From assembly GCA_902363575.1 (NCBI GenBank), contig CABJAJ010000006.1, forward strand, positions 62,001 to 126,000: a DNA stretch of 64,000 nt. The letters run 5' to 3'. Both the position numbers and the translations under genes were made by a program. The notes under the pieces were generated by a model that was not told where the DNA came from, did not search any database, and saw nothing but the letters and a program-made list of their open reading frames with translations. Numbering within the stretch: the stretch's first letter is position 1; each line of letters begins with the position of its first letter. This stretch comes from Rikenellaceae bacterium. Its GTDB lineage: Bacteria > Bacteroidota > Bacteroidia > Bacteroidales > Rikenellaceae. Below, piece after piece: positions 8,616 through 17,651 of the stretch.

Positions 8616-11033
8616 TCAAAAAACATAGGAAACCGACAGGAAAAAGGTACGGGGATAGGCCGCGAGGTAGCGCGAGTCGAGCGGCATGTGAACGGTCGCA
8701 TCCCCCGACCGGCGCGATACTGTACGGATGGATTCGTAACCGGCATAGAGCCGGTCGCGGTCGCCCAGCAGATTGGTTGCCGAACAGACCAGCGTCAGGC
8801 GCGAACGGTCGAAATAGAAGGTCTTGAACAGCGTCGCATCGACCGACAGCGCCGCCGGAAGGCGCTCCTGGCGGGTAAAGGCGGCAAAAGTTTCGGGCGA
8901 GGTGGCAAGCTGGCCGGCGATGCGCAGGGTACGCCGCAGCGGTTCCGGCTCGACGTACCGCCGACCGGCGATTGCCGCCGAGCACTTCAGCCCCCACCCT
9001 TTCGGCCCGAAATAATCGATTCCCGCAAAGGCCGTGAAACCGGGAGCTCCACCGATCCGGCAACCGCCCATGTAGCTTTCCGAGCGGTCGTCCACCAGCG
9101 TGTTGTCCCGGTCGTCGAAGACCGTCACGCGCGGGTTGCGCACATAGCGGTAGCTGCCTGCCGAGGCTGCGAGCGAGAGGCGCCAGCGATAGGAGAGACG
9201 GATTGCGGCGGCGACCTCGATGCCCAACATGCGGAGACCGATCCCCTCCGCGACCCGGTCGCAGAATCGCGAAGCCGCATCGTCGAAATACCGGACGACG
9301 GAGACGCCGTCCGTCATAAGCGAGGCGAATGCCGAACCCCTCAGCTCGACGGAGCGTCCCTGCCACGTGAGATTGAGTTCCGCCCCATAGCTTTTCTGCG
9401 TCGCGGGCCGGTCTGTCGGCCGGTTGTTGTACTCCGGATTGAGGAACAGCACGTCGAAAGCGGGCGCCTCGGACGCTGCCCGCACGACCGCTTCCAGGTA
9501 GCAGCGGGGCGTAAATGCCCAGCCTGCGCGGGCCGCAATCGCATAGGGTGCAAACCCGATGCGCCGCGAGCGGCCGAAGGAGCCGTTCCCCGGGAATAGC
9601 TCTTTCTCGTAATAACCCCGGCGCCGCACCGCCTCGCTGCCCAAAGCGACCCGCACTCCCGCGCTGAACCGGTCCGCCCGGTATTCGCCCTCGGCCCAGA
9701 CCCGCAGCCGCGAGGTTGCGGCCGCATAATCGTAACCGAAACGTCCTCCCTCGCGTATCACCCGGTCGGGGCGGCGCAGGTCATTCTGCAGAAGCGTGCC
9801 GTAAGCATCGTCGTCGAGCAGGTATTGGTCGCGGTCGATGATGTACTCGCCGCCCAACAGATCGCGCATCTCCCGGTAACGGCGTATCCGCTCGTACCCC
9901 GCCTCCACCCCATAGCGTACCACAAACCGCCCTCCCGGGTCGGTTCTGCCTTCGGCTGAAAACTGCATCCGCAGCAGACGTTCGGCGCGGTCGGCCACGA
10001 AATAGGCGGAATGACCGCCCTGCAATGCGTTTTCCCGGTAAAGCTCGTCCCAGTCGATCTGCGTGTAATGCCAGTCGCCCGACCGCCAGACGGCTTCCAG
10101 TTCCGCACGGCGGTCGGGATCGGCCGCATAGCCCGGCATATAACGGTAGTTGTCGGGCATACGGCTCCGGGCATCGTACCAACCGAGCCCGCTGGTGCGC
10201 CGTAGGCCCGCCTCCGCTGTCGCCCCGAGCGACAGTTCGGTCGAGGCGCCCAGCGGCCGCCGATAAAGAATCGCAACCAGCGGCCGCACTTCACGACGTA
10301 CGCGCGAATTGCGGACTTTGCCGTCCTGATAACCCCACAACGGATTGTAAAGCGGGTCGCCCGTAAGTCCGGCGGCCTCGCGGGTGATCGCAGCCCGCAG
10401 CCCGCGCATGGAGAGGGGCACGACGGCCACGAGCGTCAGTTGCTGCTCGTCCGGGAACCGCCCGGTCAGCCGAATGCCCGCCTGCGCCGCCTGGGAAAAG
10501 ACCCCCTCGGCATGGAGGTCGCGTCCGGTGCGGGCATCCAGCCCCAGCGCGAACTCCCACTTGCGGGAGAGAAGCCGTGCTACCCCGCCGCGCACTCCCG
10601 CCGTATAGCCCCTGTCCGAAAAACGGACGGAGGCGCGGGCTGTCCGGTACGGCTCATCCGGCAGGAGGAAGAAGGATTCGGGCTGTCCGTCTCTCCACAA
10701 GCCCCCGGAGAAGGTTTCCTCCAACCCGAGCGTGCGAAGCACCGGGGCATAGTCCCCGGCTACGGGCAGCGTCCCTATCGCCGTATGCCACGCATCGCTC
10801 CGACCGCGACGGGCGTATCGGGTAAAGGCGAAGCGATAGCGCACGCTGTTTCCGAACAGATCGCCGCCCGACTGCACGGCACGGTAAAACAGGGTCGAAT
10901 CCGTCGCAACACGCGGATCGAACGTCTCGGCAACAGGTTCAAACGGGTAGTATTCCGCAGCATGTTCCTGCGCGGAAGCGGTTTTCAGCACGAAAACCAA
11001 CAGTCCGAAGCAAAACAGTAGTTTACCAGGCAT
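8616..11033 (-). CDS. Outer membrane beta-barrel, TonB-receptor-like but without a plug domain
   Basis: An 805-residue protein with a signal peptide (LLFCFGLLVFVLKTASAQ, cleavage near residue 21) and alternating-polarity strands throughout. It ends in an aromatic terminal strand, SVSYVF, as outer membrane barrels do. The C-terminal third resembles TonB-dependent receptor barrels (LFKTFYFDRSRLTLVCSATNLLGDRDRLYAGYE). No carboxypeptidase-like domain, TonB box or plug domain is evident, which is unusual for this size. It is transcribed from TATATTTG at 11057-11064. Ligand unknown; it may act as a passive barrel or with a partner. Confidence 0.75.
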   Translation of the reverse strand: MPGKLLFCFGLLVFVLKTASAQEHAAEYYPFEPVAETFDPRVATDSTLFYRAVQSGGDLFGNSVRYRFAFTRYARRGRSDAWHTAIGTLPVAGDYAPVLRTLGLEETFSGGLWRDGQPESFFLLPDEPYRTARASVRFSDRGYTAGVRGGVARLLSRKWEFALGLDARTGRDLHAEGVFSQAAQAGIRLTGRFPDEQQLTLVAVVPLSMRGLRAAITREAAGLTGDPLYNPLWGYQDGKVRNSRVRREVRPLVAILYRRPLGASTELSLGATAEAGLRRTSGLGWYDARSRMPDNYRYMPGYAADPDRRAELEAVWRSGDWHYTQIDWDELYRENALQGGHSAYFVADRAERLLRMQFSAEGRTDPGGRFVVRYGVEAGYERIRRYREMRDLLGGEYIIDRDQYLLDDDAYGTLLQNDLRRPDRVIREGGRFGYDYAAATSRLRVWAEGEYRADRFSAGVRVALGSEAVRRRGYYEKELFPGNGSFGRSRRIGFAPYAIAARAGWAFTPRCYLEAVVRAASEAPAFDVLFLNPEYNNRPTDRPATQKSYGAELNLTWQGRSVELRGSAFASLMTDGVSVVRYFDDAASRFCDRVAEGIGLRMLGIEVAAAIRLSYRWRLSLAASAGSYRYVRNPRVTVFDDRDNTLVDDRSESYMGGCRIGGAPGFTAFAGIDYFGPKGWGLKCSAAIAGRRYVEPEPLRRTLRIAGQLATSPETFAAFTRQERLPAALSVDATLFKTFYFDRSRLTLVCSATNLLGDRDRLYAGYESIRTVSRRSGDATVHMPLDSRYLAAYPRTFFLSVSYVF

Positions 11034-11056
11034 ATTCCGACAGGGCTATCGGCTGA

Positions 11057-11064
11057 CAAATATA
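11057..11064 (-). promoter_or_regulatory. -7 box for the plug-less barrel gene
   Basis: TATATTTG on the minus strand, about 24 bases upstream of the ATG at 11033. Matches TAnnTTTG. Confidence 0.6.
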
Positions 11065-11188
11065 GGCATTTTCCGCAGATTCATAACCATTTAGACGAGG
11101 ATATGCGCCGAAAATACCACGGCAACATTTTCCTGAAAAATTTTATCGCATCAAACTATCAGATTTACAACACTTTGCTCCTTTTATC

Positions 11189-11197
11189 GGGGGGGGG
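11189..11197 (+). repeat. G9 homopolymer upstream of an outer-membrane gene
   Basis: Nine consecutive G lie about 75 bases upstream of the ATG of the following outer membrane protein gene and about 45 bases upstream of a near-consensus -7 box (CATCTTTG, 11243-11250). Such tracts are prone to slippage during replication. Confidence 0.6.
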
Positions 11198-11271
11198 ACG
11201 CGCCGCCTCGCAAAAAGGCTTTGATTTCTCGTATTTTCCTTTCATCTTTGTGCAACCAAAGCCTCGGCAAA

Positions 11272-13719
11272 ATGAAAATACGAACCCTTCCGGCCCTCCT
11301 GATGTGCCTTTCCTTCCCCATAGCAGCCCTTTCGGCCCAACCCGCCCACGTCGTCCGCGGCGTCATCGCCGACCGCGACACCTCGGAGCCCATCGGTTAT
11401 GCAACCGCCTCCATCAGCCGGGATTCGACCGTCGTGACGGCGGTGGCCGCCGGCCTCGACGGACAGTTCACGCTGCCCGTCGCCGACAAGGGAAGCTACC
11501 GGCTGAACGTGGCGGCCGTCGGATACGATCCCTTCACGCAGGAAATCGCGGTCGAAGGAGCCGTCGCCGACCTGGACACGCTCCGGCTCAGGCCGGGCAT
11601 CGAGATCGAACAGGTCGTGGTAAAGGCGCAGAAGCCCCTGATCGTCAGCGACGCCGAGAAGATGACCTATTCGGTCGAGGACGACCCCCAGGCCTCCTCC
11701 TCCACTCTCGAGGAGATCATCCGCAAGGTCCCGCAGCTCTCGCTCGACGCCGACGGGAACGTGCTGCTCAACGGCCAGAGCGATTACAAAATTCTGCTCA
11801 ACGGCCACCAGTCGGGATCGCTCGGCTCCAATTTCAAGGATATCATCAAGAGTATGCCCGCCTCGCAGATCAAGAAAATCGAAGTCATCACCAACCCCTC
11901 GACCAAGTACGACGCCGAGGGCGTGGGCGGCATCCTCAACCTGGTTACGGAGAAAAAACGGGCTTTCGACGGCTATAACGGAAGCGTCCGCACGGGCACG
12001 AGCCTGCTCAACGGATTTTCCTATTACGGCAACGCCAACGCTTCGGTGCAGATCGGCAAGTTCGCAGCCTCCCTGTCGGCCTATTACAGCCATTACGAAA
12101 ACAACGACAACCCCTCGACAAGCGAAAGCCACCAGGAAAACTTCGATTCGCAAACCGCGCGTTTCCAGGACAGCTATGGCAAAAGCACGTACGGGGGAAA
12201 CTACTTCGGGGCGACATTGGACGCCAGCTTCCAGCCCGACACCCTCAACCTGGTCACGCTGAACGCATCGCTGTGGACCGGACGCAACCGCAACCACGAC
12301 CAAACCAACCTCACGGTGAGCGATCCGCAGCTCGATCCCCTGTTCGGTTATCTCATGCACAACCGGAACCGATACCGCTACATCGGCGGGACAGTCGGCA
12401 TGAGCTACGAACATACGTTCAACCGCTCCGAACATACCCTCACCCTCTCGGACGAGGTGGAGATCGATCCCGACGACTACGATGACTTCACCGCATTCTA
12501 CGCGGTGCTGGGCCCTGTTCCGACCGGACAGTTCATCAACGAAAAGACCCGCAAGGTGAACAATACCGTGCAGATCGATTACGTCAATCCGCTGAGCGAA
12601 CATCACCAGATCGAAGCCGGAGCCAAACACATCTACCGTTACAACCGGATCATGGACACATACCAGCTGGAGAAGGCGGGCCAATACGTGCCGGATACGG
12701 AAGGCCCCCGCGCCGCCATGACCTACCGTCAGCATATCGTGGCCCTCTATGCAGGCTATAATCTCACCTTCGACAAATGGGCGGGCCGGCTGGGCGCCCG
12801 CATGGAGCGCACCTGGAACGATGCGAACGGAGAAGAGCGTGATGCAGACACCTATTCGTTCCGCAACAGGCAGTTCAATGTGGTTCCCTACGCCAGCCTG
12901 ACCTACAAACCCGCCGAACGGCACAACCTCTCGCTCTCCTACACGCAGCGGATTCAGCGCCCCAATATCGAAAGGCTCTCCCCCGCGATCGACGACAGCG
13001 ATCCGCTCGTCATCATCTACGGCAATCCCGACCTCGTGGCCGCCGTATTCAATTCGCTCAACCTGCAATACAGCTATTTCTCGACGAAATTCAGCCTTAC
13101 GTTCGCACTGACCAACTTCTTTTCCAACAATTACATGAGCTACTGGTCGCGGGTCAACGAAGAGGGAATCACCCTCACCACGCCGACCAACGACGTGCAT
13201 ACCCGCTCCTATGGATTCAACGGCTCGGTGTCGCTGCGTCCGTCCGAAAAGGTAAATATCTCGCTGAGCTACCGGGGGAATTACTCCAAGTATGACTTCC
13301 GGGAAATGGACATCCACTCCGACCGCTTTTCGTTCGGCGAGAATTTCAACATGGATTTCTCCGTCTGGCCGGAAGGACGCATCACGCTGGGTGAGAATTA
13401 CTCCTCGGGCGACGTTTACCTCGGCTCCAAATCGAGCCGGTATTACAACTACTATGTGGGCGTGAAGCAGCAGTTCCTCAAAAAGACGCTCGAATTTTCG
13501 GTCATCCTCTACAATCCGTTCAACAAGTACACCACCTTTGAATCCCACTCCCTGACCCCGACCTATGCCGCTACGAGCTTTTGGCGCTCCCCGTCCCGCG
13601 GGCTGAGTTTTTCGGTAAGCTACCGCTTCGGCAAGCAGGGCATCGGCGTGAAGAGCACTTCCCGCGCTATCGAGAACGACGACCTCGGCGGCGACGAGGG
13701 TAAGGGAAGCGGAAAATAA
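11272..13719 (+). CDS. TonB-dependent receptor-type outer membrane protein (OMP beta-brl family)
   Basis: An 815-residue outer membrane protein. Signal peptide at 1-22 (LSAQ end); carboxypeptidase-regulatory-like domain at about 25-110 (VVRGVIADRDTSEPIGYATASI); plug domain at about 120-225 (IIRKVPQLSLDADGNVLLNG, then KYDAEGVGGILNLVT); then a barrel of the OMP_b-brl_3 type (LSLSYTQRIQRPNIERLSP). The ATG at 11272 gives the signal peptide; the upstream frame does not. A CATCTTTG box 22 bases before the ATG is the likely -7 element. Substrate unknown. It stands alone, without a SusD-like partner. Confidence 0.88.
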   Translation: MKIRTLPALLMCLSFPIAALSAQPAHVVRGVIADRDTSEPIGYATASISRDSTVVTAVAAGLDGQFTLPVADKGSYRLNVAAVGYDPFTQEIAVEGAVADLDTLRLRPGIEIEQVVVKAQKPLIVSDAEKMTYSVEDDPQASSSTLEEIIRKVPQLSLDADGNVLLNGQSDYKILLNGHQSGSLGSNFKDIIKSMPASQIKKIEVITNPSTKYDAEGVGGILNLVTEKKRAFDGYNGSVRTGTSLLNGFSYYGNANASVQIGKFAASLSAYYSHYENNDNPSTSESHQENFDSQTARFQDSYGKSTYGGNYFGATLDASFQPDTLNLVTLNASLWTGRNRNHDQTNLTVSDPQLDPLFGYLMHNRNRYRYIGGTVGMSYEHTFNRSEHTLTLSDEVEIDPDDYDDFTAFYAVLGPVPTGQFINEKTRKVNNTVQIDYVNPLSEHHQIEAGAKHIYRYNRIMDTYQLEKAGQYVPDTEGPRAAMTYRQHIVALYAGYNLTFDKWAGRLGARMERTWNDANGEERDADTYSFRNRQFNVVPYASLTYKPAERHNLSLSYTQRIQRPNIERLSPAIDDSDPLVIIYGNPDLVAAVFNSLNLQYSYFSTKFSLTFALTNFFSNNYMSYWSRVNEEGITLTTPTNDVHTRSYGFNGSVSLRPSEKVNISLSYRGNYSKYDFREMDIHSDRFSFGENFNMDFSVWPEGRITLGENYSSGDVYLGSKSSRYYNYYVGVKQQFLKKTLEFSVILYNPFNKYTTFESHSLTPTYAATSFWRSPSRGLSFSVSYRFGKQGIGVKSTSRAIENDDLGGDEGKGSGK

Positions 13720-13989
13720 CGCCTGAGCGACGGACTACAATGCCGGGTTATGCAGCCCGGCAGGGACAGTCAGGTCATAACGCAACCGATCGGCATCCGG
13801 ACAGCCGAAACCGGTGCTGCTATCCGCCTTACGAATTACCCGGCACAACCCGCGCGTCCCGGCAGACGCCGATTCCAAGTCGCAAAAAATAACGAACAGA
13901 CCGGCTCTCCGGTCTGTTCGTTTATCGAAGCGCACACAGCCGCTTCGTCACGGCATGCAACCGCCCCAATCAGAGCGTGCATCCGCCAA
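13720..13989. other. Non-coding gap between barrel gene and pepD
   Basis: About 270 bases without a credible gene. It holds a strong bidirectional terminator (13891-13922) and a near-duplicate of the pepD 3' end (13963-13980). Confidence 0.6.
13891..13922. terminator. Bidirectional terminator between convergent genes
   Basis: A 14-base-pair stem (13891-13904 with 13909-13922) with a CTCT loop. On the minus strand it is followed by a run of T, so it ends pepD transcripts; on the plus strand it can stop read-through from the barrel gene. Confidence 0.85.
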
Positions 13990-14000
13990 TCAGAGCGTGC
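13963..14000. repeat. Short tandem duplication over the pepD stop codon
   Basis: The 14-base word AATCAGAGCGTGCg/a occurs at about 13967-13980 and again at 13988-14000, each preceded by CCGCC. The second copy encodes the last residues and stop of pepD; the first is an extra copy just downstream of it. Confidence 0.7.
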
Positions 14001-15441
14001 GCAAAATATCGTTCAGATGGGCCCAGAATTTGGCCACGGTAGCTATTTCGAGCCGCTCGTCGGGCGAGTGCACGCCCCGGAGCGTCGGGCCGAACGAAAC
14101 CATCTCCAGCTCGGGATATTTCTCCAGAAAGAGTCCGCACTCCAGTCCCGCATGAATCGCCCGCACCTTGGGCTCCCTGCCGAACAGTCGGCGGTAGCTC
14201 GCGACGCTCACTTCGAGCAGGCGCGACGACGGATCGGGCGCCCATCCCGGGTAGCCGTCAGAATGGGCGACATCGGCCCCGGCGAGTGCAAAGACCGATT
14301 CGACCATCTGCATCACATAGGTCTTGGCGCTCTCGACCGACGATCGCTGCGAGGAGGTGACCACGATCTTCGCGCCATCCACGAACTTGACCGAAGCCAG
14401 GTTGGTCGAGGTTTCCACCAGTCCCGGCAGGGCCATCGACATCGCTACGACCCCGTTAGGTACCCCCACGAGCGAATAGACCAGCCCGAACTGCGTCTTT
14501 TCGTCGATCACATGATCCACGGCGGGCATTTCGTTGAGCGTGATTCGGAAATTCGGCTCGCACAACCTGAATTCGGCATGCAGGTCGGCGGCGAAGAGCT
14601 CGTACCGCTTGCGGAACTCATCACGAAGACGGGTCGGAACGCCGAAAATGGCATAGGCCTCACGCGGGATGGCGTTGCGCAGGTTGCCTCCATCGAAATA
14701 GCTGAGGCGCAGCTCGTAACTTTGCATCCCGTCCCACAACAGCCGGGCCACGGTCTTATTGGAATTGACCCGTCCCTTGTCGATATCGTCGCCCGAGTGA
14801 CCGCCCGCGAGATCGGAAACATCCACGCGGAAGAACGAGTAGTTTTTCGGAGCCGCCGCGGTCGTATAGCGGAACGTGGCGATCGTGTCGATGCCTCCCG
14901 CGCAGCCGATGAAGATTTCGCCTTCGTCCTCCGAATCGAGATTGATGAGGTATTTGCCCGTAAGCATCCCCTCGCCTAACTCAAAAGCACCCGTCAAGCC
15001 GGTCTCCTCGTCCACCGTGAAGAGGGCTTCCAGCGGCCCGTGCTCCGCCTCGGGATCGATCAGCACAGCCAGCGCAGCCGCCATGCCGATGCCGTCATCG
15101 GCGCCGAGCGTCGTCCCCTCGGCCCGCACCCATTCGCCCTCGATGCGGGTGCGGATCGCATCCCGCGAGAAATCGAACTCGACGCCCGAATTCTTCTCGC
15201 AGACCATATCCATATGCGATTGCAGGATCACTTTCGGCCGCTGTTCATAACCCGGCGTAGCCGGCTTGCGCATCACCACGTTGCCGATCTTGTCGGTATG
15301 ACATTCGATGCCGTGGTCGGCGGCGAACCGCACGAGGTATTCCCGGATTTTCTCCTCCTTCTTCGAGGGACGCGGTACCCGGGTAATCGCGTCGAACTGC
15401 TCCCATACGAGCCGGGGTTCGAGACTGGCTATTTCAGACAT
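13990..15441 (-). CDS. pepD: Aminoacyl-histidine dipeptidase (Xaa-His dipeptidase)
   Basis: A 483-residue zinc peptidase of the M20/PepD group that cleaves Xaa-His and other dipeptides in the cytosol. Metal ligands are visible in the expected order: His in LQSHMDMVC (near residue 75), Asp in LGADDGIGMA, Glu pair in VDEETGLTGA, Asp in NLDSEDEGE, and a C-terminal HAGLECG. Start MSEIASLEP with RVPRPSKKEEKI is typical. A small unknown reading frame lies just upstream on the same strand. Strong terminator downstream. Confidence 0.95.
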   Translation of the reverse strand: MSEIASLEPRLVWEQFDAITRVPRPSKKEEKIREYLVRFAADHGIECHTDKIGNVVMRKPATPGYEQRPKVILQSHMDMVCEKNSGVEFDFSRDAIRTRIEGEWVRAEGTTLGADDGIGMAAALAVLIDPEAEHGPLEALFTVDEETGLTGAFELGEGMLTGKYLINLDSEDEGEIFIGCAGGIDTIATFRYTTAAAPKNYSFFRVDVSDLAGGHSGDDIDKGRVNSNKTVARLLWDGMQSYELRLSYFDGGNLRNAIPREAYAIFGVPTRLRDEFRKRYELFAADLHAEFRLCEPNFRITLNEMPAVDHVIDEKTQFGLVYSLVGVPNGVVAMSMALPGLVETSTNLASVKFVDGAKIVVTSSQRSSVESAKTYVMQMVESVFALAGADVAHSDGYPGWAPDPSSRLLEVSVASYRRLFGREPKVRAIHAGLECGLFLEKYPELEMVSFGPTLRGVHSPDERLEIATVAKFWAHLNDILRTL

Positions 15442-15473
15442 AGATGCTGATAATTTTATTTATTATAGTATAG

Positions 15474-15590
15474 TTATTCAAACAGGTTGCGATGGAAATA
15501 GTGCTCCTTGTCCACACGGATCGGATTTTTCACGAACCACTCCAGGAAGCCATTCCATTCATCCTGATGGGTTGATGCAAGTCTGATCAT
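15474..15590 (-). CDS. Possible 38-residue small protein upstream of pepD
   Basis: A short frame starting at the ATG at 15590 and ending 32 bases before pepD. Its sequence (MIRLASTHQDEW, then WFVKNPIRVDKEHYF) is compositionally protein-like, with Trp and charged residues rather than random. A longer version starting at 15752 is less convincing. No ribosome binding site stands out and I recognise no family; it could be spurious. Confidence 0.3.
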   Translation of the reverse strand: MIRLASTHQDEWNGFLEWFVKNPIRVDKEHYFHRNLFE

Positions 15591-15812
15591 AGGAGAAGCA
15601 TTTATACAAAGATAACGAAAAACAATCCAATCCGTTCTCTTATCCGTATATTTTCGGTCGCAAACCTCGACTTTTCGACCCGGGCCGCCGTCGAAAGGTC
15701 TCATGTGGATGTAAAGTCCTTGAAATCGGTCGCTGTTTATTGGATATGACAAAAATTTTCACTTGCTTTGTAAACGTGATTTCCGACCCCGAACCCTCAA
15801 AATTCAAACAGT

Positions 15813-16937
15813 ATGAAAATAGTATTCCGGCTCCTCTGTTCGCTTGCGGTCATAGCCGCTGTATCGTGTAAGGATGACAATCCGGGCGGTTCGACCAAAA
15901 CGGACGAACCCATGAAAGTGGTCCGGCTCGCCCGGCCTGCGTGGTACGACAACAATCCCGTGGAGGATGGGACGGCGAAATACTCCGTCGGCACCGACCC
16001 CATCCGGCTCGAATTCTTTGGCTGGGGCGAGAGCACGGACAAGACTTTCACGCTCGATTTTCCCGACGATCCGTCCCCTTACAACCGGGTTATCCTCACC
16101 TACCGCATGGGCGGCTGGAACCAGGGTCCTTCGGAATGGGACAACACCACGATGTTTTTCGTGCGTAACAAACAGGATAATCAATGGTACGAAATCGCCC
16201 GTGCCTTCACGCCCTACGGAGGCGGATTCGGCGCCGACTGGCACAAGGAGTTCTACCTCGACGTAACCGAATTCCTGCCCATGCTCCGGGGCGAAACCGA
16301 ATTCAGAGCCTATTACGGCGGATTCGACGCCAACGACATGAGGGCGCACACGGTCACGCTCACGTTCGACCTCTGCGAAGGAGTATCCGAGCGGAAGTGC
16401 GTCTGGACGGCCAAAGCATACGACACCAGCCGCGACGGGAACACGGGCTACCGGGCCTGGGCCTACGGATGCGCGGGGTACGACATCGAAGCTCCGGAGC
16501 GGCTGGGCGCCCGAACTTTCGACCTGCCCGCAGAGGTGCGCACGGTGGGGATGCGCGTGGCCATCAGCGGTCACGGCCATGACCAGGGCAAATTCCCCGA
16601 CCGACCGAACTACCGGACCAAAAATGCGGCCGAATTCGACATGAACACCTACGAAATCAAACTCAACGACGAGGCGGAGGGGGTCGTCGGCAATATCTTC
16701 TACTCCAATGCCGACAACTACCCGCAGGCGGGAACCTACCAGTACGACCGTGCCAACTGGGGCCCCGGCAATCCACTCTATACCCACTACTGGGAGATCC
16801 AGAACCTCCCTGAAAGCGGCGGCGAACTGACCCTCGACTTCGACCTCGAGCGGTTCAACTCCGCCATGAAAGAGCCCAATGCGGAGGGGATCGCCCAATA
16901 CATCATCGAGGTGGATCTGTTCGGCTATGATCGCTAA
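15813..16937 (+). CDS. PNGase F-like peptide:N-glycosidase, lipoprotein
   Basis: A 374-residue predicted lipoprotein (signal LLCSLAVIAAVSC, acylated Cys near residue 19). The two halves resemble the two jelly-roll domains of flavobacterial PNGase F, which removes whole N-glycans from glycoproteins. The C-terminal half shows ISGHGHD, then KNAAEF, then YDRANWGPGNPL, which parallel the family's GHG, GAEF and YNRAGWCPG segments. Catalytic acids were not mapped residue by residue. The lipid anchor implies surface or periplasmic action, fitting a host-glycan forager. No SusC/D pair adjacent. Confidence 0.75.
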   Translation: MKIVFRLLCSLAVIAAVSCKDDNPGGSTKTDEPMKVVRLARPAWYDNNPVEDGTAKYSVGTDPIRLEFFGWGESTDKTFTLDFPDDPSPYNRVILTYRMGGWNQGPSEWDNTTMFFVRNKQDNQWYEIARAFTPYGGGFGADWHKEFYLDVTEFLPMLRGETEFRAYYGGFDANDMRAHTVTLTFDLCEGVSERKCVWTAKAYDTSRDGNTGYRAWAYGCAGYDIEAPERLGARTFDLPAEVRTVGMRVAISGHGHDQGKFPDRPNYRTKNAAEFDMNTYEIKLNDEAEGVVGNIFYSNADNYPQAGTYQYDRANWGPGNPLYTHYWEIQNLPESGGELTLDFDLERFNSAMKEPNAEGIAQYIIEVDLFGYDR

Positions 16938-16997
16938 ACCCGCACGAAAAGCCCTTTTCCGACAATCATCGGGGAAGAGTTCTAACGGAACAATCGC

Positions 16998-17483
16998 ATG
17001 ATGACACCATTCAGAATCGGACAGGGATACGACGTGCATGCGCTGGGCGAAGGGCTCAGGCTGGTCATCGGCGGCGTGGAAATCCCCCATGAAAAGGGCT
17101 GTGTCGCCCATTCCGACGGCGACGTGCTGATCCATGCCTTGTGCGATGCGTTGCTGGGCGCAGCCGCGCTGGGTGACATCGGGCTGCATTTCCCGGATAC
17201 TTCGCAGGAGTTCCGGGGCATCGACTCGAAGTTGCTGCTGGCCCGCTGTGCCCGCATGGTCAGGGATGCAGGATACGAAATCGGCAATGCCGACTGCACG
17301 GTGATGATGCAGCGGCCCCGTCTGAGGCCCCACATCGACCGGATGCGCGAAACCCTCGCACAGGTGATGGGAATTCCGACCGACGCCGTGTCGGTCAAGG
17401 CGACGACCACCGAGCACCTGGGCTTCGAGGGACGCGAAGAGGGCGTCTCGGCCTCGGCCGCCGTGCTGCTTTTCAGGCCGTAA
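16998..17483 (+). CDS. ispF: 2-C-methyl-D-erythritol 2,4-cyclodiphosphate synthase
   Basis: Fifth step of the MEP isoprenoid pathway, forming the cyclodiphosphate with CMP release. The 161-residue protein has the family start [11 protein letters not shown] (metal ligands Asp and His), [25 protein letters not shown], and the C-terminal [12 protein letters not shown] second Met precedes by one codon, so the start is 16998 or 17001. It is flanked by unrelated genes, and no other MEP genes are in the window. Confidence 0.96.
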   Translation: MMTPFRIGQGYDVHALGEGLRLVIGGVEIPHEKGCVAHSDGDVLIHALCDALLGAAALGDIGLHFPDTSQEFRGIDSKLLLARCARMVRDAGYEIGNADCTVMMQRPRLRPHIDRMRETLAQVMGIPTDAVSVKATTTEHLGFEGREEGVSASAAVLLFRP

Positions 17484-17615
17484 CACAGCCTGTCCGAACC
17501 AGGCTGCCGGGGATCGGCGCAACGCCGCCACCGGCCATCGGCCATCGGAAAGCGCGCAGTGGACGACAACAATCCTCCGGCACGGTTGATTTCGAGACCT
17601 CCGGAATCGCCGCAC

Positions 17616-17650
17616 AAAAAAACGGGCCGTCATAACAGACGGCCCGTTTC
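17616..17650 (-). terminator. Terminator after the DUF4251 pair
   Basis: An 11-base-pair GC-rich stem (17621-17631 with 17638-17648) and ATAACA loop, followed on the minus strand by seven or more T. It starts just past the DUF4251 stop and may also stop ispF transcripts. Confidence 0.85.
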
Positions 17651-17651
17651 T

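Noticed and set aside
13735..13980. Plus-strand continuation frame through the pepD antisense region
   Set aside because: Shadow of pepD with no start signal.
15474..15752. 92-codon version of the small frame upstream of pepD
   Set aside because: The upper part does not look like protein; only the shorter 38-residue version was kept, at low confidence.
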